This document shows, piece after piece, positions 42,457-51,161 of a stretch of DNA of 64,000 bases. The notes under the pieces were generated by a model that saw only the letters and a list, made by a program, of their open reading frames with translations, did not search any database and had not been told where the DNA came from. Source of the stretch: an uncultured Bacteroidales bacterium (lineage in GTDB: Bacteria > Bacteroidota > Bacteroidia > Bacteroidales > F082). The stretch is from the NCBI GenBank assembly GCA_900318265.1, contig ONKA01000010.1, positions 1-64,000 on the forward strand. Direction: 5' to 3'. The position numbers were made by a program, and so were the translations under genes. Position 1 is the stretch's first letter, and each line of letters opens with the position of its first letter.

Positions 42457-43167
42457 ATGCCGAAGCTCTATCTTGTGCCCACGCCCATCGGCAACCTTGA
42501 GGACATCACCTTGAGGGCCATCCGTGTGTTGAAGGAAGTCGACGGCATTCTTGCCGAGGACACCCGCACGTCGGGCAACCTGTTGCGTCATCTCGACATC
42601 AGCAAGCCGATGACGGCCTTCCATATCCGCAACGAGCATCAGGTGGTGGAACGCATTGCCGAACGCATCGAGGCAGGGGAGACCTTGGCCTTGGTAACCG
42701 ATGCAGGCACGCCTGCCATCTCCGACCCGGGTTTCCTGTTGGTGCGCGAGTGCGTCAAGCGCGGCATCGAGGTGGAGTGTTTGCCAGGGCCTACGGCTTT
42801 TGTGCCCGCCTTGGTCAATTCGGGCCTGCCGGCCGAGAAGTTCATCTTCGAGGGCTTCTTGCCGCACAAGAAAGGCCGTCAGACCAAGCTGCAGGCGGTG
42901 GCGGAATACCCTTATACGACCATCCTTTATGAATCGCCTTTCCGCCTGCTGAAGACCTTGCAGCAGCTGGCTGAGGTCTGCGGCCCCGAAAGGAAGGTCT
43001 GCGTCTCACGCGAACTGACCAAGATCCACGAGGAAAACGCACGAGGCACTTTAGCCGAGGTGATCGAACATTTTTCCAAAAAGGAAATCAAAGGCGAAAT
43101 CGTCATTATCCTAGAAGGTAGAGACGGTGCATGCACCGTCTCTACAGACGACGATTCCGACGAATAA
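42457..43167 (+). CDS. rsmI: 16S rRNA (cytidine-1402-2'-O)-methyltransferase
   Basis: 236 residues. TP-methylase fold: VPTPIGNLEDITLRAIRVL at the N-terminus, AEDTRTSGNLL, VTDAGTPAISDPG (SAM site, about residue 80), then GPTAFVPALVNSG. Modifies C1402 in the decoding centre. The last ~17 residues (from EGRDGACTVSTDD) are encoded by a perfect 28-bp dispersed palindrome (43118-43145) and following bases, so the natural C-terminus seems to have been replaced or extended by the repeat. Confidence 0.95.
   Translation: MPKLYLVPTPIGNLEDITLRAIRVLKEVDGILAEDTRTSGNLLRHLDISKPMTAFHIRNEHQVVERIAERIEAGETLALVTDAGTPAISDPGFLLVRECVKRGIEVECLPGPTAFVPALVNSGLPAEKFIFEGFLPHKKGRQTKLQAVAEYPYTTILYESPFRLLKTLQQLAEVCGPERKVCVSRELTKIHEENARGTLAEVIEHFSKKEIKGEIVIILEGRDGACTVSTDDDSDE
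43118..43145. repeat. GTAGAGACG palindrome family, copy 4 (inside rsmI)
   Basis: GTAGAGACGGTGCA and its exact reverse complement; same core as copy 1. Read in frame as the end of RsmI. Confidence 0.95.
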
Positions 43168-43171
43168 AAAT

Positions 43172-43201
43172 TGTAGAGACGCGGCGCGCCACGTCTCTAC
43201 A
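43172..43201. repeat. GTAGAGACG palindrome family, copy 5
   Basis: TGTAGAGACG arms around a GC-rich centre, 26 bp after copy 4 and just downstream of the rsmI stop, between convergent genes. Confidence 0.9.
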
Positions 43202-43229
43202 CATTATATCCCATATTGTTTTTTTCAGG

Positions 43230-43898
43230 TCAAAATGCGACCGACAGCCGCACGTAGTAGTCGGTGATGACGTCCATCCTAGGACTGTTGATACCGAGGT
43301 CGGCATCCACCACGTCGATGGTCGACATGCCGAAGCTGAGGTAGGTGCGGTAGATCTTGAGACCGATGGCACCACCTGTGTACAATCCCATGGATTGGTA
43401 GTGATAAACGCCTTCAGGGTCGTTGCAAGTCACCCTGCCCAGCGGCAGCGAATAGCCGATACGTCCTTCGATGAAGGGGCTGATGGGCGAGTTGGGCAAT
43501 TGGAGTTTCAGGTTGGCATAGATGGGCAGCGTTTGGAGGTAGGTCTCCTGCATGTTGTAGAACAGGTCGCAGTGCTCGCCGTAGGTGGCATAGTATTCTG
43601 CGCCTACACCGATGTTTGTGAGGTAGCCTAATTGGTACTCGGCCATGCCGCCTACGCTGAAGTGGTAGGGGATTTCGTGCATGATGATGGCACCCAAGTC
43701 GTCGTCACCCAATTCGCCATACACATGGAAACGGAACTCTCCGACGGGATTATAGAGGCGAGGCGCACGAGTTTCACGAGGTTCCACCACCGTTCTTCTG
43801 GGGTGGTGGCGATAGCGGTGATGAGGTGGGCGGATTTGTGCCTCGGCCGTCATCGACAGCACGAAGAGGAGGCACAGCGCTAACATGGTCTTTTTCAT
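43230..43898 (-). CDS. Outer membrane beta-barrel protein, unknown function
   Basis: 222 residues from 43898 (signal peptide MKKTMLALCLLFVLSMTAEA). The mature start is His/Arg/Pro-rich (PPHHRYRHHPRR), then alternating beta strands with aromatic girdles (GVGAEYYATYGEHCDLFYN, ISPFIEGRIGYSL) and a terminal YVRLSVAF, ending in Phe as expected for BAM-assembled barrels. No recognised enzymatic function. Confidence 0.8.
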   Translation of the reverse strand: MKKTMLALCLLFVLSMTAEAQIRPPHHRYRHHPRRTVVEPRETRAPRLYNPVGEFRFHVYGELGDDDLGAIIMHEIPYHFSVGGMAEYQLGYLTNIGVGAEYYATYGEHCDLFYNMQETYLQTLPIYANLKLQLPNSPISPFIEGRIGYSLPLGRVTCNDPEGVYHYQSMGLYTGGAIGLKIYRTYLSFGMSTIDVVDADLGINSPRMDVITDYYVRLSVAF

Positions 43899-43951
43899 AG
43901 TCAATATCATTTTGATGTTGACCTATGAATTACAAATACCATACCAAAATC

Positions 43952-43979
43952 GTAGAGACGCGCCATGGCACGTCTCTAC
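43952..43979. repeat. GTAGAGACG palindrome family, copy 6
   Basis: GTAGAGACG-CGCCATGGCA-CGTCTCTAC, between the beta-barrel and FMN-binding genes. Confidence 0.9.
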
Positions 43980-43984
43980 AATTA

Positions 43985-44476
43985 TCATTTCACCTGTTTC
44001 TGGTATGCCTTCAGTCGCGCGACAAGGCTTTTTTTCACTCCTGTGGAGGTGTAGGTGGCGCCGCTGACGGCGTCCACTTCCTTGGCGAGGGCTTCGTCGA
44101 CGGTGAGACCGTTCCAAGCTTCGTAAAGGCCTCCGTCAACGACGCGTTGCGCGAAGTTGGGCGTTTCCTGGTTGTCCAAGAGGACGACGTTCTTGATGCG
44201 CCCTTCGGCATCCAAGGCAATCAACAGAGGCGTGGGGCCGTTGAAGCCTTTCACGTTGTCGGAATAAGGCGAGGAATACAAGACCGTGCCCAGTTTGGCG
44301 CCCTTGGCGTTTTTGACTTCATAGAAAGCCGTGTCGATGGCCTTGGTCTTTGCAGCATCGGCGAAATAAGGCTTGACATTTTCAACGGGAAGTTCAGGCA
44401 GTTTGGGACCGCAGTTACACAAGCCCAAAACGGCGGCAAGTAGGAATAAACCTGCGAATTTGTGCATTGTTTTCAT
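43985..44476 (-). CDS. FMN-binding domain lipoprotein (RnfG/NqrC-like domain)
   Basis: 163 residues. Signal peptide with lipobox LCNC (Cys about residue 22). The FMN-binding domain has GFNGPTPLLIALDAEGRI and the flavinylation motif DAVSGATYTSTGV, in which FMN would be attached through the Thr of S-G-A-T. It is a stand-alone domain without the Rnf or Nqr genes nearby. Likely an extracytoplasmic electron carrier; partners unknown. An ApbE-type flavin transferase is not in the window. M1 and M4 are equally possible starts. Confidence 0.88.
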   Translation of the reverse strand: MKTMHKFAGLFLLAAVLGLCNCGPKLPELPVENVKPYFADAAKTKAIDTAFYEVKNAKGAKLGTVLYSSPYSDNVKGFNGPTPLLIALDAEGRIKNVVLLDNQETPNFAQRVVDGGLYEAWNGLTVDEALAKEVDAVSGATYTSTGVKKSLVARLKAYQKQVK

Positions 44477-44582
44477 TCTTTTGGCTTTGTATTTTTCGGC
44501 AAAACTACTGAAAAAACGAATGCAATAGGTTGTTTTTTTCCATTCCGCATTCTGTATTCCGCATTCTGAATTAAATTATTCC

Positions 44583-44590
44583 TATCTTTG
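44583..44590 (+). promoter_or_regulatory. Bacteroidota -7 element (udk and lipoprotein array)
   Basis: TATCTTTG, 22 nt before the udk ATG. Directly upstream is a short repeat of ATTCCGCATTCTG. No second clear -7 motif appears before the lipoprotein array, so this may drive all seven genes. Confidence 0.65.
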
Positions 44591-44612
44591 TGCCATCTAA
44601 AACCATAAGATT

Positions 44613-45221
44613 ATGTTAGTCATTGGAATCGCAGGCGGCTCGGGCTCAGGAAAGACCACCGTCGTCAAAGAGCTGGTCAGCCAGCTGCCAGAGAACTCAG
44701 TATCAGTCATTTCGCAAGATGCTTATTACTATGACAATGGCGACAAGACGCCTGAAGAGAAGAAGCAAATCAACTTCGACCACCCCGATGCCATCGAGTG
44801 GGACTTGCTTATCGACCACCTCGACCGACTGAAAAAGGGTGAGACCATTCCCATGCCTATCTACACCTACGTCACTTGTGCCCGTTCGCAGGAGGTGATT
44901 TATGTGCATCCCACCGAGGTCATCATCGTGGAAGGCATCATGGTGCTGACGCAAGAGGAACTGCGCAATCGCATGGACATCAAGGTGTTTGTGGATACCG
45001 ACAGCGACGAGCGCCTGATGCGCATCATCCGCCGCGACATCGCCGAGCGCGGCCGCACCTGGGAGGATGTGCTGCGCCACTACCAGACTTTCGTGAAACC
45101 CATGCACCAGCAGTTCATCGAGCCCACCAAGCGCACGGCCGACATCATCCTGCCCCGCGGCTCCAGCCCCGTGGTGGTCGACATCCTCGCCTCTAGGATT
45201 CGTATGCATTTGGGTAAGTGA
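44613..45221 (+). CDS. udk: Uridine kinase
   Basis: 202 residues. Phosphorylates uridine and cytidine. P-loop GIAGGSGSGKTTVVKE (about residues 5-20), SQDAYYYDNG, NFDHPDAIEWDLL and VEGIMVL are the Udk pattern; the lid RRDIAERGRTWEDVL is intact. The lipoprotein array follows 35 nt later. Confidence 0.95.
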   Translation: MLVIGIAGGSGSGKTTVVKELVSQLPENSVSVISQDAYYYDNGDKTPEEKKQINFDHPDAIEWDLLIDHLDRLKKGETIPMPIYTYVTCARSQEVIYVHPTEVIIVEGIMVLTQEELRNRMDIKVFVDTDSDERLMRIIRRDIAERGRTWEDVLRHYQTFVKPMHQQFIEPTKRTADIILPRGSSPVVVDILASRIRMHLGK

Positions 45222-45256
45222 TTTTTTTCAATTAGAACACTAAAACTCAGACCATT

Positions 45257-46204
45257 ATGAAAAGACAACTCTATTTTCTGCTAATGGCGTTGCTGATACC
45301 CTTTTTCGGCTGCGGCAATGCGACCTCGACCAGTGCTAGCAACAATTCAACGCAACCTGACGTGCAATTTAATATGGCCATTATGGATAAAGGCCATGTG
45401 ATCCTCTATGACCTGACCAACAGAATTGCAGCCCCAATCGAGGCAGAAACGGACTCTGTGTTTAATATGGTTTTTGGATCAGATCGTGTCTATTATTCTG
45501 TGAAACAAGGTAATAAAACCTTCTTGAAATATGTGGTTCTTAACGATCCGGACCTCAAACCGCAGTTGGCTGCTGATTGGGAGGTACCCTACGATTGCTG
45601 TGTGGGCACGGCTTATTACTGTTTGGAAGCACCCGCGTTGCAGTATGTCCCGGAGCAAAACATCCTCGCCATGAACTATATGATGGAGCCCAACTACGGC
45701 TATTCCGAATACCGCATCTTTGACCCCGCCACCGGAAAGTCGGTCAATGCCATGGATTGGGAAGGAGACCTGACCTTCCTCAATTACGACATGTTCGATC
45801 CGTTTGAAGGCCAGTTTGCCTGTGCGGAGGACAACGGCGACTTGTACTATCGTCAAGGCGACGACATGATCTTCCTTAGCGACCAACTTGAATTTGAGGT
45901 TGACAGTGACACCCCGGACGAGCTTCCCTTTTTCGAGGTGCTCTCCATGGATCCGACTGGAAAATACGTTCTGTTCAAGGCAGCAACCACTTTTGGCGAG
46001 GATGATGATTATCATGGTCCACAATGTTATGCCTCGTTGGATGGCAAAGTGCAGAAAGTCTTGGGCACATACGATGAAAAGTATCCCGGCCAATGGTTGC
46101 CCGATGGTTCGCTCGTCTATGGCTCGGAAGGTATCCACCTGCTTGCCCCCAGTGGGAAAGACATAGTACTGTGTCCTGGCCGCTCCTTTGTGCTTCGCCC
46201 ATAA
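45257..46204 (+). CDS. Array lipoprotein 1 (unrecognised beta-propeller-like domain)
   Basis: 315 residues, first of six tandem paralogues. Lipobox FFGC, so lipid-anchored. The N-terminal block of the family is present but divergent (NMAIMDKGHVILYDLTNRI, then ETDSVFNMVF and YYSVKQGNKTFLK); the C-terminal block reads MDPTGKYVLF, GPQCYASLDGKVQKVLG, WLPDGSLVYGSEGIHLLAPS. Repeats of S-P-x-G, L-D-G-K and W-L-x-D-G-x-L-x-Y recall TolB/WD-type propeller blades. Most divergent copy; no enzymatic motif. Confidence 0.8.
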   Translation: MKRQLYFLLMALLIPFFGCGNATSTSASNNSTQPDVQFNMAIMDKGHVILYDLTNRIAAPIEAETDSVFNMVFGSDRVYYSVKQGNKTFLKYVVLNDPDLKPQLAADWEVPYDCCVGTAYYCLEAPALQYVPEQNILAMNYMMEPNYGYSEYRIFDPATGKSVNAMDWEGDLTFLNYDMFDPFEGQFACAEDNGDLYYRQGDDMIFLSDQLEFEVDSDTPDELPFFEVLSMDPTGKYVLFKAATTFGEDDDYHGPQCYASLDGKVQKVLGTYDEKYPGQWLPDGSLVYGSEGIHLLAPSGKDIVLCPGRSFVLRP

Positions 46205-46238
46205 AGGCATTGTTTTTAATGGAACATAATATCACAAT

Positions 46239-47141
46239 ATGAAAAGACTTTATTGCATTCTCATCACCATAATGGCAGTAGGGATCATGGGTTGTGACCA
46301 CAACCCCAAGCCTGCCCTCAATCCCATCGATAAGCCATTGGATCCGGTCAAGGAGAAACAAGCCCTTTTGGGTGGGTGCGACATGGCCATTTTTGATGAA
46401 GGAAAAGTGACTTTCTACAATTCATCCACCAATACCATCATTCCTTTCGTGGCCGAAGACGATTACGTGGTTACTGGAGTCTTTGTTGATAATTCCTTTT
46501 ATTACACCGTCGCTATCGGTGACGAATTGTATCTGAAACGAATCTATGCTGCAGACTATCTGAACTATCCCGAATTGCTCACCGATTGGGATCTGAAGCT
46601 GAGTGATTGTGTCAACGATGAATGTGAGAAGGTCGCTTCGATGGTGGGTTATCCAGGTTTCCAGGAGATAGGAATACTCCATGGGGTGGATCCCGAATAT
46701 TGTAATTTCAAGGATTACAGATTTTATGACATTTATGCCCAAACCCAATGGGATGGTTGGGGCGATGACGGCATGTTGGGAAAGCATCTCGAAAATGAGG
46801 ACTTGTTTAACGAGATTGCCCTGGGTTTGGAAGAGAAGGGAATCTCTGCAGTATTGTTAGAGATGAATCCATCCCATCAATATATTGCTTTCGGTGATAT
46901 TAAAGACTGGATGGATCAAGACATAGTCAATATCCCAGGCCATGGCCCGCTTTGCTTCTCTAGTCTTGATGGCAAGATGCAGGTGGCTTTGGAAGAAATC
47001 GACGTTGCCAATATGTACAACTGGGGCTGGCTGACCGATGACACGTTTGTCTTTTCCGATCGTGAAGGCATCAAGACGGTGTCTCTTGACGGCACCATAA
47101 AGGAGCTTTCGCCAGGCCGTTGGTTCGTGACGGGCTATTGA
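46239..47141 (+). CDS. Array lipoprotein 2
   Basis: 300 residues. Lipobox IMGC. Strong family blocks: GCDMAIFDEGKVTFYNSS, AEDDYVVTGVFV, YYTVAIGDELYLKRI, TDWDLKLSDC followed by VNDEC; C-terminal NPSHQYIAF, HGPLCFSSLDGKMQVALE, GWLTDDTFVFSDREGIKTVS and SPGRWFVTGY. Most like copies 5, 6 and the second half of copy 4 (type B). Gap to copy 1 is 34 nt. Function unknown. Confidence 0.8.
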   Translation: MKRLYCILITIMAVGIMGCDHNPKPALNPIDKPLDPVKEKQALLGGCDMAIFDEGKVTFYNSSTNTIIPFVAEDDYVVTGVFVDNSFYYTVAIGDELYLKRIYAADYLNYPELLTDWDLKLSDCVNDECEKVASMVGYPGFQEIGILHGVDPEYCNFKDYRFYDIYAQTQWDGWGDDGMLGKHLENEDLFNEIALGLEEKGISAVLLEMNPSHQYIAFGDIKDWMDQDIVNIPGHGPLCFSSLDGKMQVALEEIDVANMYNWGWLTDDTFVFSDREGIKTVSLDGTIKELSPGRWFVTGY

Positions 47142-47168
47142 AAATAATAACAACAAATACCTACTACT

Positions 47169-48299
47169 ATGAAAAGACACATTTATTCTCTCCTAATGCT
47201 ACTGACGATGGGTTTGGCCAGTTGCAACATTACCATCAAACCCGACCCGAACAGTGTTACGACGAATGTCGATAGTGTGGAAGTTACCGTCAATATGAAA
47301 GTGTATGGAGATTCTATTGTCTCCCAACCTGTCGACCTCACGCAATGCGACATGGCGATGCTCGACATGGGCAGACTCTTCTTCTACAATACGACTACAG
47401 CGGTCATGACGCCTTTTGAGGCCGAAAAGGACAGCGTGGTGAATTGCGTCTTCACCGGCGACAACAAAGTGTATTATTGCGTGGCCACCGGACCGAAGAT
47501 CCTGCTACGCTGCGTCGACCTGGAACAAGCCGACCCACAGCCGCAGGAGCTCGCCGACTGGGGCGTTCCCTACGAAAAATGCGTGACCGAGACCTATGGT
47601 ACGGTATCACCATTGGAGTATTACCGTGGAAAAAACACCTTGGGCCTGAATCACAACTTTAGTTGGGATGGCTATTGGTTCACCGACAAAAAGCTCTATA
47701 ACATTGAAACGGGCGAAATCACAGACTGGACCTGGAAATGGGAAGAAGAATACCAGCGTATGCAAAACAGGAATGACGAAGAACAGACCGAGGAGAACTA
47801 CCATTATATCAGCACGGCTAACGAGCTACAAGAGTATCTTACTCGGAGTGAAGGTCAGTATTATTTGACAGACGGCAACGGCGACGACATTGCGTGCCTT
47901 ACCGACCAGATTGACTTCAGCAAATATGTTAGTGATCCCGAATATGCCAGCGACGTGGACTTCGAATATGTCTCTTCGTCACCCGACAACTTGAAGGTGC
48001 TCTATATGGCTATCTTGGAATGGAGCGATTTCGCTCATGGCATCCTGGCTGTCTCGAGCACCGACGGCAAGCTTCAGATACCGCTCGAAGACACCGACTG
48101 CACAGGCTTCACCGCTGAATGGCTCGACGACGGATCGCTGGTCTATGTCGGCGAGGAACCGCTCTCACCCGATGATCCCGATTACGATGCCAACTGGCAT
48201 TATCGCGCCCATTGCATCAAGCGCGTCTATCCTGACGGACACATTGACATTATCGCCCATTGCGGCGAATTTGTGAAAAAACAATCCTTGCTTCATTAA
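47169..48299 (+). CDS. Array lipoprotein 3
   Basis: 376 residues. Lipobox LASC. Family N-block: QCDMAMLDMGRLFFYNTTTA, EAEKDSVVNCVF, VYYCVATGPKILLRCVDL. The C-block is of a second type (A): EWLDDGSLVYVGEEPLSPDD then PDYDANWHYRAHCIKRVYPD, which is shared only with the first half of copy 4. A charged insert (about residues 190-215, NRNDEEQTEENYHY) separates the blocks. Gap to copy 2 is 27 nt. Confidence 0.8.
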   Translation: MKRHIYSLLMLLTMGLASCNITIKPDPNSVTTNVDSVEVTVNMKVYGDSIVSQPVDLTQCDMAMLDMGRLFFYNTTTAVMTPFEAEKDSVVNCVFTGDNKVYYCVATGPKILLRCVDLEQADPQPQELADWGVPYEKCVTETYGTVSPLEYYRGKNTLGLNHNFSWDGYWFTDKKLYNIETGEITDWTWKWEEEYQRMQNRNDEEQTEENYHYISTANELQEYLTRSEGQYYLTDGNGDDIACLTDQIDFSKYVSDPEYASDVDFEYVSSSPDNLKVLYMAILEWSDFAHGILAVSSTDGKLQIPLEDTDCTGFTAEWLDDGSLVYVGEEPLSPDDPDYDANWHYRAHCIKRVYPDGHIDIIAHCGEFVKKQSLLH

Positions 48300-48310
48300 A
48301 AACTTACCAC

Positions 48311-50110
48311 ATGAAAAAAACACTATTCGTTCTCATTGCAGCATTGGCACTGGGTGTCATGAGCTGCGACCGCACCATCCCTCGTGTCGATGTCGTGATC
48401 ATCAATCACGGGCAGATGCAATTCTACAACCATGCGACACAGAAACTGACGCCGTATGAAGCCGAAACCGACAGCGTGGTCAACGTCTTATTCGACAAGA
48501 GCGACCATCTGTTCTATACGGCAGCCCATCAGCAAGCCTTGACGCTGAAGTCCCTCGATCTTACGGAATCCCATCCGCAACCCAAGGTATGCGCCAACTG
48601 GAAGCTGACGTTGGATCAGATTACGGATTGGGTGTACGGAACGGGTGCCCAGGGTATGTTCTTGGATGAATCTTTGGAAAACCTCTATTTGATGAGGGGT
48701 AGCTTCGAAGATGATGATCCTATCTATGCAGAGACCTTCAATATCGCTTCTGGCACCAAAAAGGAATTGTCGTTCGAGGAATATGAACCTATCAGCGGCT
48801 TAAGCATCGCACTAGACCATTTCTATAGCGAACAAGAGAAGTTCTATTATGCGACTCCTGAAGGCAAAGTGTGCCTCAACGATCAAATCGATATCCGTAG
48901 CGATAACCATGACAAGTTTGCATGGGGAGACGTGGAGTACCTTCCGGTAAAGATGAGTCAGGATGGAAAGAAGATTGTGTTTGAATATACCTATGAGGTA
49001 GAAGGAGGTTATGGACGATACTGTGTTGCCGACAGCGACGGACAGCATCAAACGTTGCTGAAAGATTCGAATATGTGGACCATATCTCCCGAGTGGCTCG
49101 CCGATGGCTCCATGATCTATGTCGGAGGAGAACCCAGACCGGAAAGCGACCCGGATTACGATGCTGAATGGAACACGACCCGTTATTGCATCAAGATCAT
49201 CGATCCTCAAGGCGCGACTTCTTTGGTGGCTTCCGATGCCGAAGTTTATTATGTCAATCCGGTCGAGCCATTGAAGCCAAGAGAGAAACAAAACTCCATG
49301 TATGGCTGCGATATGGCCATCGTCGACAACGGAAAGTTGACGTTATACAACTCCACTGACAACACCTTCGTCCCCATGGTGATCGAAAAGGATCGCGTGG
49401 TCAGCGCCACCTTCGTCGAGGAAGACTGCTTGTATTACACCGTTGCGATTGGCGATAGACTCTATCTGAAAACGTTATATACGGCATCCTTCATGGGACC
49501 CTACATGGTCACCGACTGGGACCTGAAACTGGGCGATTGCTACTCGGAAAACTGCGGAATGGTTTCACCGATGCATCATGTTATCGCAAAATCTGCCGAC
49601 GACCCCTATGGTGTCCTGTTGGTCGGAATAGATTGTGGCTTGGATGAGGATTTGTGCGTGTTCAGTGGCGTCAAATACTACAACAACGAAAGCGGTGTGA
49701 TAACCGACTACTGGCCCGCAGAATACAACACCGACGATGAGTTTGCGGAGCGGGAAAAACTTATGAATGAATTGAAGCTGACGAACCTGACAAGGTTCGA
49801 CCTCGACATTCCTAGTGAGGTTGAGGAAAACAAACTGGAAGTGTATTCCATCTCGCCGTCCCACGATTGCATCGCCTACGCCTATTATACGGATTTGGGC
49901 CCCAAAGGAGGAAGTGGTCCGCTTTGCTTTGCCACGGTCGACGGCAAGGTGAAGATGGCCTTGGAAGGCACCGACGTCCAGAACATCTGTTATGGATGGC
50001 TGAACGACGGTCGACTGGCCTATTCCGACAAAGAAGGCATCAAGGCTGTTGCCGCTGATGGCACCATCACTAAGATTTCGGATGGCAAATTATTCGTAAC
50101 CGTACATTGA
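48311..50110 (+). CDS. Array lipoprotein 4, fusion of two paralogous domains
   Basis: 599 residues, about twice the length of its neighbours; start at 48311 (MKKTLFVLIAALALG, lipobox VMSC). Residues about 25-325 match copy 3 (type A: HGQMQFYNHATQKLTPYEAE ... EWLADGSMIYVGGEPRPESD, PDYDAEWN). Residues about 335-599 match type B (YGCDMAIVDNGKLTLYNSTD ... GPLCFATVDGKVKMALEGTD, DKEGIKAVAADGTI). The joint (NPVEPLKPREKQNSMYGCDM) resembles the mature N-terminus of copy 2 (NPIDKPLDPVKEKQALLGGC) without its signal peptide, showing that a type A gene ran into a type B gene. Confidence 0.82.
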   Translation: MKKTLFVLIAALALGVMSCDRTIPRVDVVIINHGQMQFYNHATQKLTPYEAETDSVVNVLFDKSDHLFYTAAHQQALTLKSLDLTESHPQPKVCANWKLTLDQITDWVYGTGAQGMFLDESLENLYLMRGSFEDDDPIYAETFNIASGTKKELSFEEYEPISGLSIALDHFYSEQEKFYYATPEGKVCLNDQIDIRSDNHDKFAWGDVEYLPVKMSQDGKKIVFEYTYEVEGGYGRYCVADSDGQHQTLLKDSNMWTISPEWLADGSMIYVGGEPRPESDPDYDAEWNTTRYCIKIIDPQGATSLVASDAEVYYVNPVEPLKPREKQNSMYGCDMAIVDNGKLTLYNSTDNTFVPMVIEKDRVVSATFVEEDCLYYTVAIGDRLYLKTLYTASFMGPYMVTDWDLKLGDCYSENCGMVSPMHHVIAKSADDPYGVLLVGIDCGLDEDLCVFSGVKYYNNESGVITDYWPAEYNTDDEFAEREKLMNELKLTNLTRFDLDIPSEVEENKLEVYSISPSHDCIAYAYYTDLGPKGGSGPLCFATVDGKVKMALEGTDVQNICYGWLNDGRLAYSDKEGIKAVAADGTITKISDGKLFVTVH

Positions 50111-50137
50111 AAATCAAACTTTAAATAATAATTAAAA

Positions 50138-51142
50138 ATGAAAAAAACATTTATTCTATTCATGATCGCCGCGGCATTCGTAATGATGGGCTGCGACAAC
50201 ACTCAAAAACCCAACAATGCAAACCTGACACAAGCTGAAGAGGTCGTCACCTTCAAGGGCTGCGACATGGCCGTCTTCGACAACGGAAAGGTGACGTTCT
50301 ACAGTTCATCCACTGACAAGTTTGTCCCGTTCGCCGACGAAAAGGATAACGTGATCAGCGGTGTTTTCAGCGATGAAAACGAGTTTTATTACACTGTCTC
50401 GGTCAATGACGAGCTCTATCTGAAAAAGGTTGATCTCTCTGCTGACAAACCTGCTCCGGTCCAGATTGTCGATTGGGGACTGAAGCTGAACGACTGTGTC
50501 GTCGACAGTTGCGAAAAGTGCGCATCAATGGTCTATTATTATATTGATGTCCCATTTGTCGGTATTGAATATAACATGGGCGAGATGTGCAAGGGTTTCA
50601 TAGATAATAAATACTATATGATTGAAGGACAAACCCTGAGTGACGGCTGGCCGGAAGGCGTGGATGAGGGTATGGTTGCGTATCAGAATTTCATTGATAA
50701 CGTGCATTTCATTGCTTTGCCCATCGAAGAAGGTGGAGAGGAGAAGCGTTACTATTACTGCGATGTAGATTTTGCCGTGTATCCTGAGGAAGAGTTGCCT
50801 AATCATCTGGTCTGCATCAGCGACAAAATCAATTTCCATGAAGGTAAATACGAGGGATATGAAGGCCAACCCGAGTTCACGTATCTTGCCCTCAGCCCCG
50901 AATCCGATTGCGTGGCATACGCTGCCATTATGGAATGGGGTCGCGGCGGCCGTGGTCCGCTGTGCTTCGCCACGCTCGACGGCAAGGTGCAGAAGCTGTT
51001 GGCCTATGATGCTTGCTACGGATGGCTGAACAATAACAAGTTGGCTTTCTCCGATGACGAAGGCATCAAGACGATTGCTCCCGATGGTACCATCACGAAA
51101 CTCTGCCCTGGCAGTAGGTTCGTGACCGTCAATGGGGAATGA
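50138..51142 (+). CDS. Array lipoprotein 5
   Basis: 334 residues, lipobox MMGC. Type B: KGCDMAVFDNGKVTFYSSST, EKDNVISGVF, YYTVSVNDELYLKKVDLS, VDWGLKLNDC with VDSCEKC; C-block SPESDCVAYAAIMEWG, GRGPLCFATLDGKVQKLLA, CYGWLNNNKLAFSDDEG. Gap to copy 4 is 27 nt. Close to copy 6, suggesting a recent duplication. Confidence 0.82.
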   Translation: MKKTFILFMIAAAFVMMGCDNTQKPNNANLTQAEEVVTFKGCDMAVFDNGKVTFYSSSTDKFVPFADEKDNVISGVFSDENEFYYTVSVNDELYLKKVDLSADKPAPVQIVDWGLKLNDCVVDSCEKCASMVYYYIDVPFVGIEYNMGEMCKGFIDNKYYMIEGQTLSDGWPEGVDEGMVAYQNFIDNVHFIALPIEEGGEEKRYYYCDVDFAVYPEEELPNHLVCISDKINFHEGKYEGYEGQPEFTYLALSPESDCVAYAAIMEWGRGGRGPLCFATLDGKVQKLLAYDACYGWLNNNKLAFSDDEGIKTIAPDGTITKLCPGSRFVTVNGE

Positions 51143-51161
51143 ACCAATAAAAGAGGTTGAC

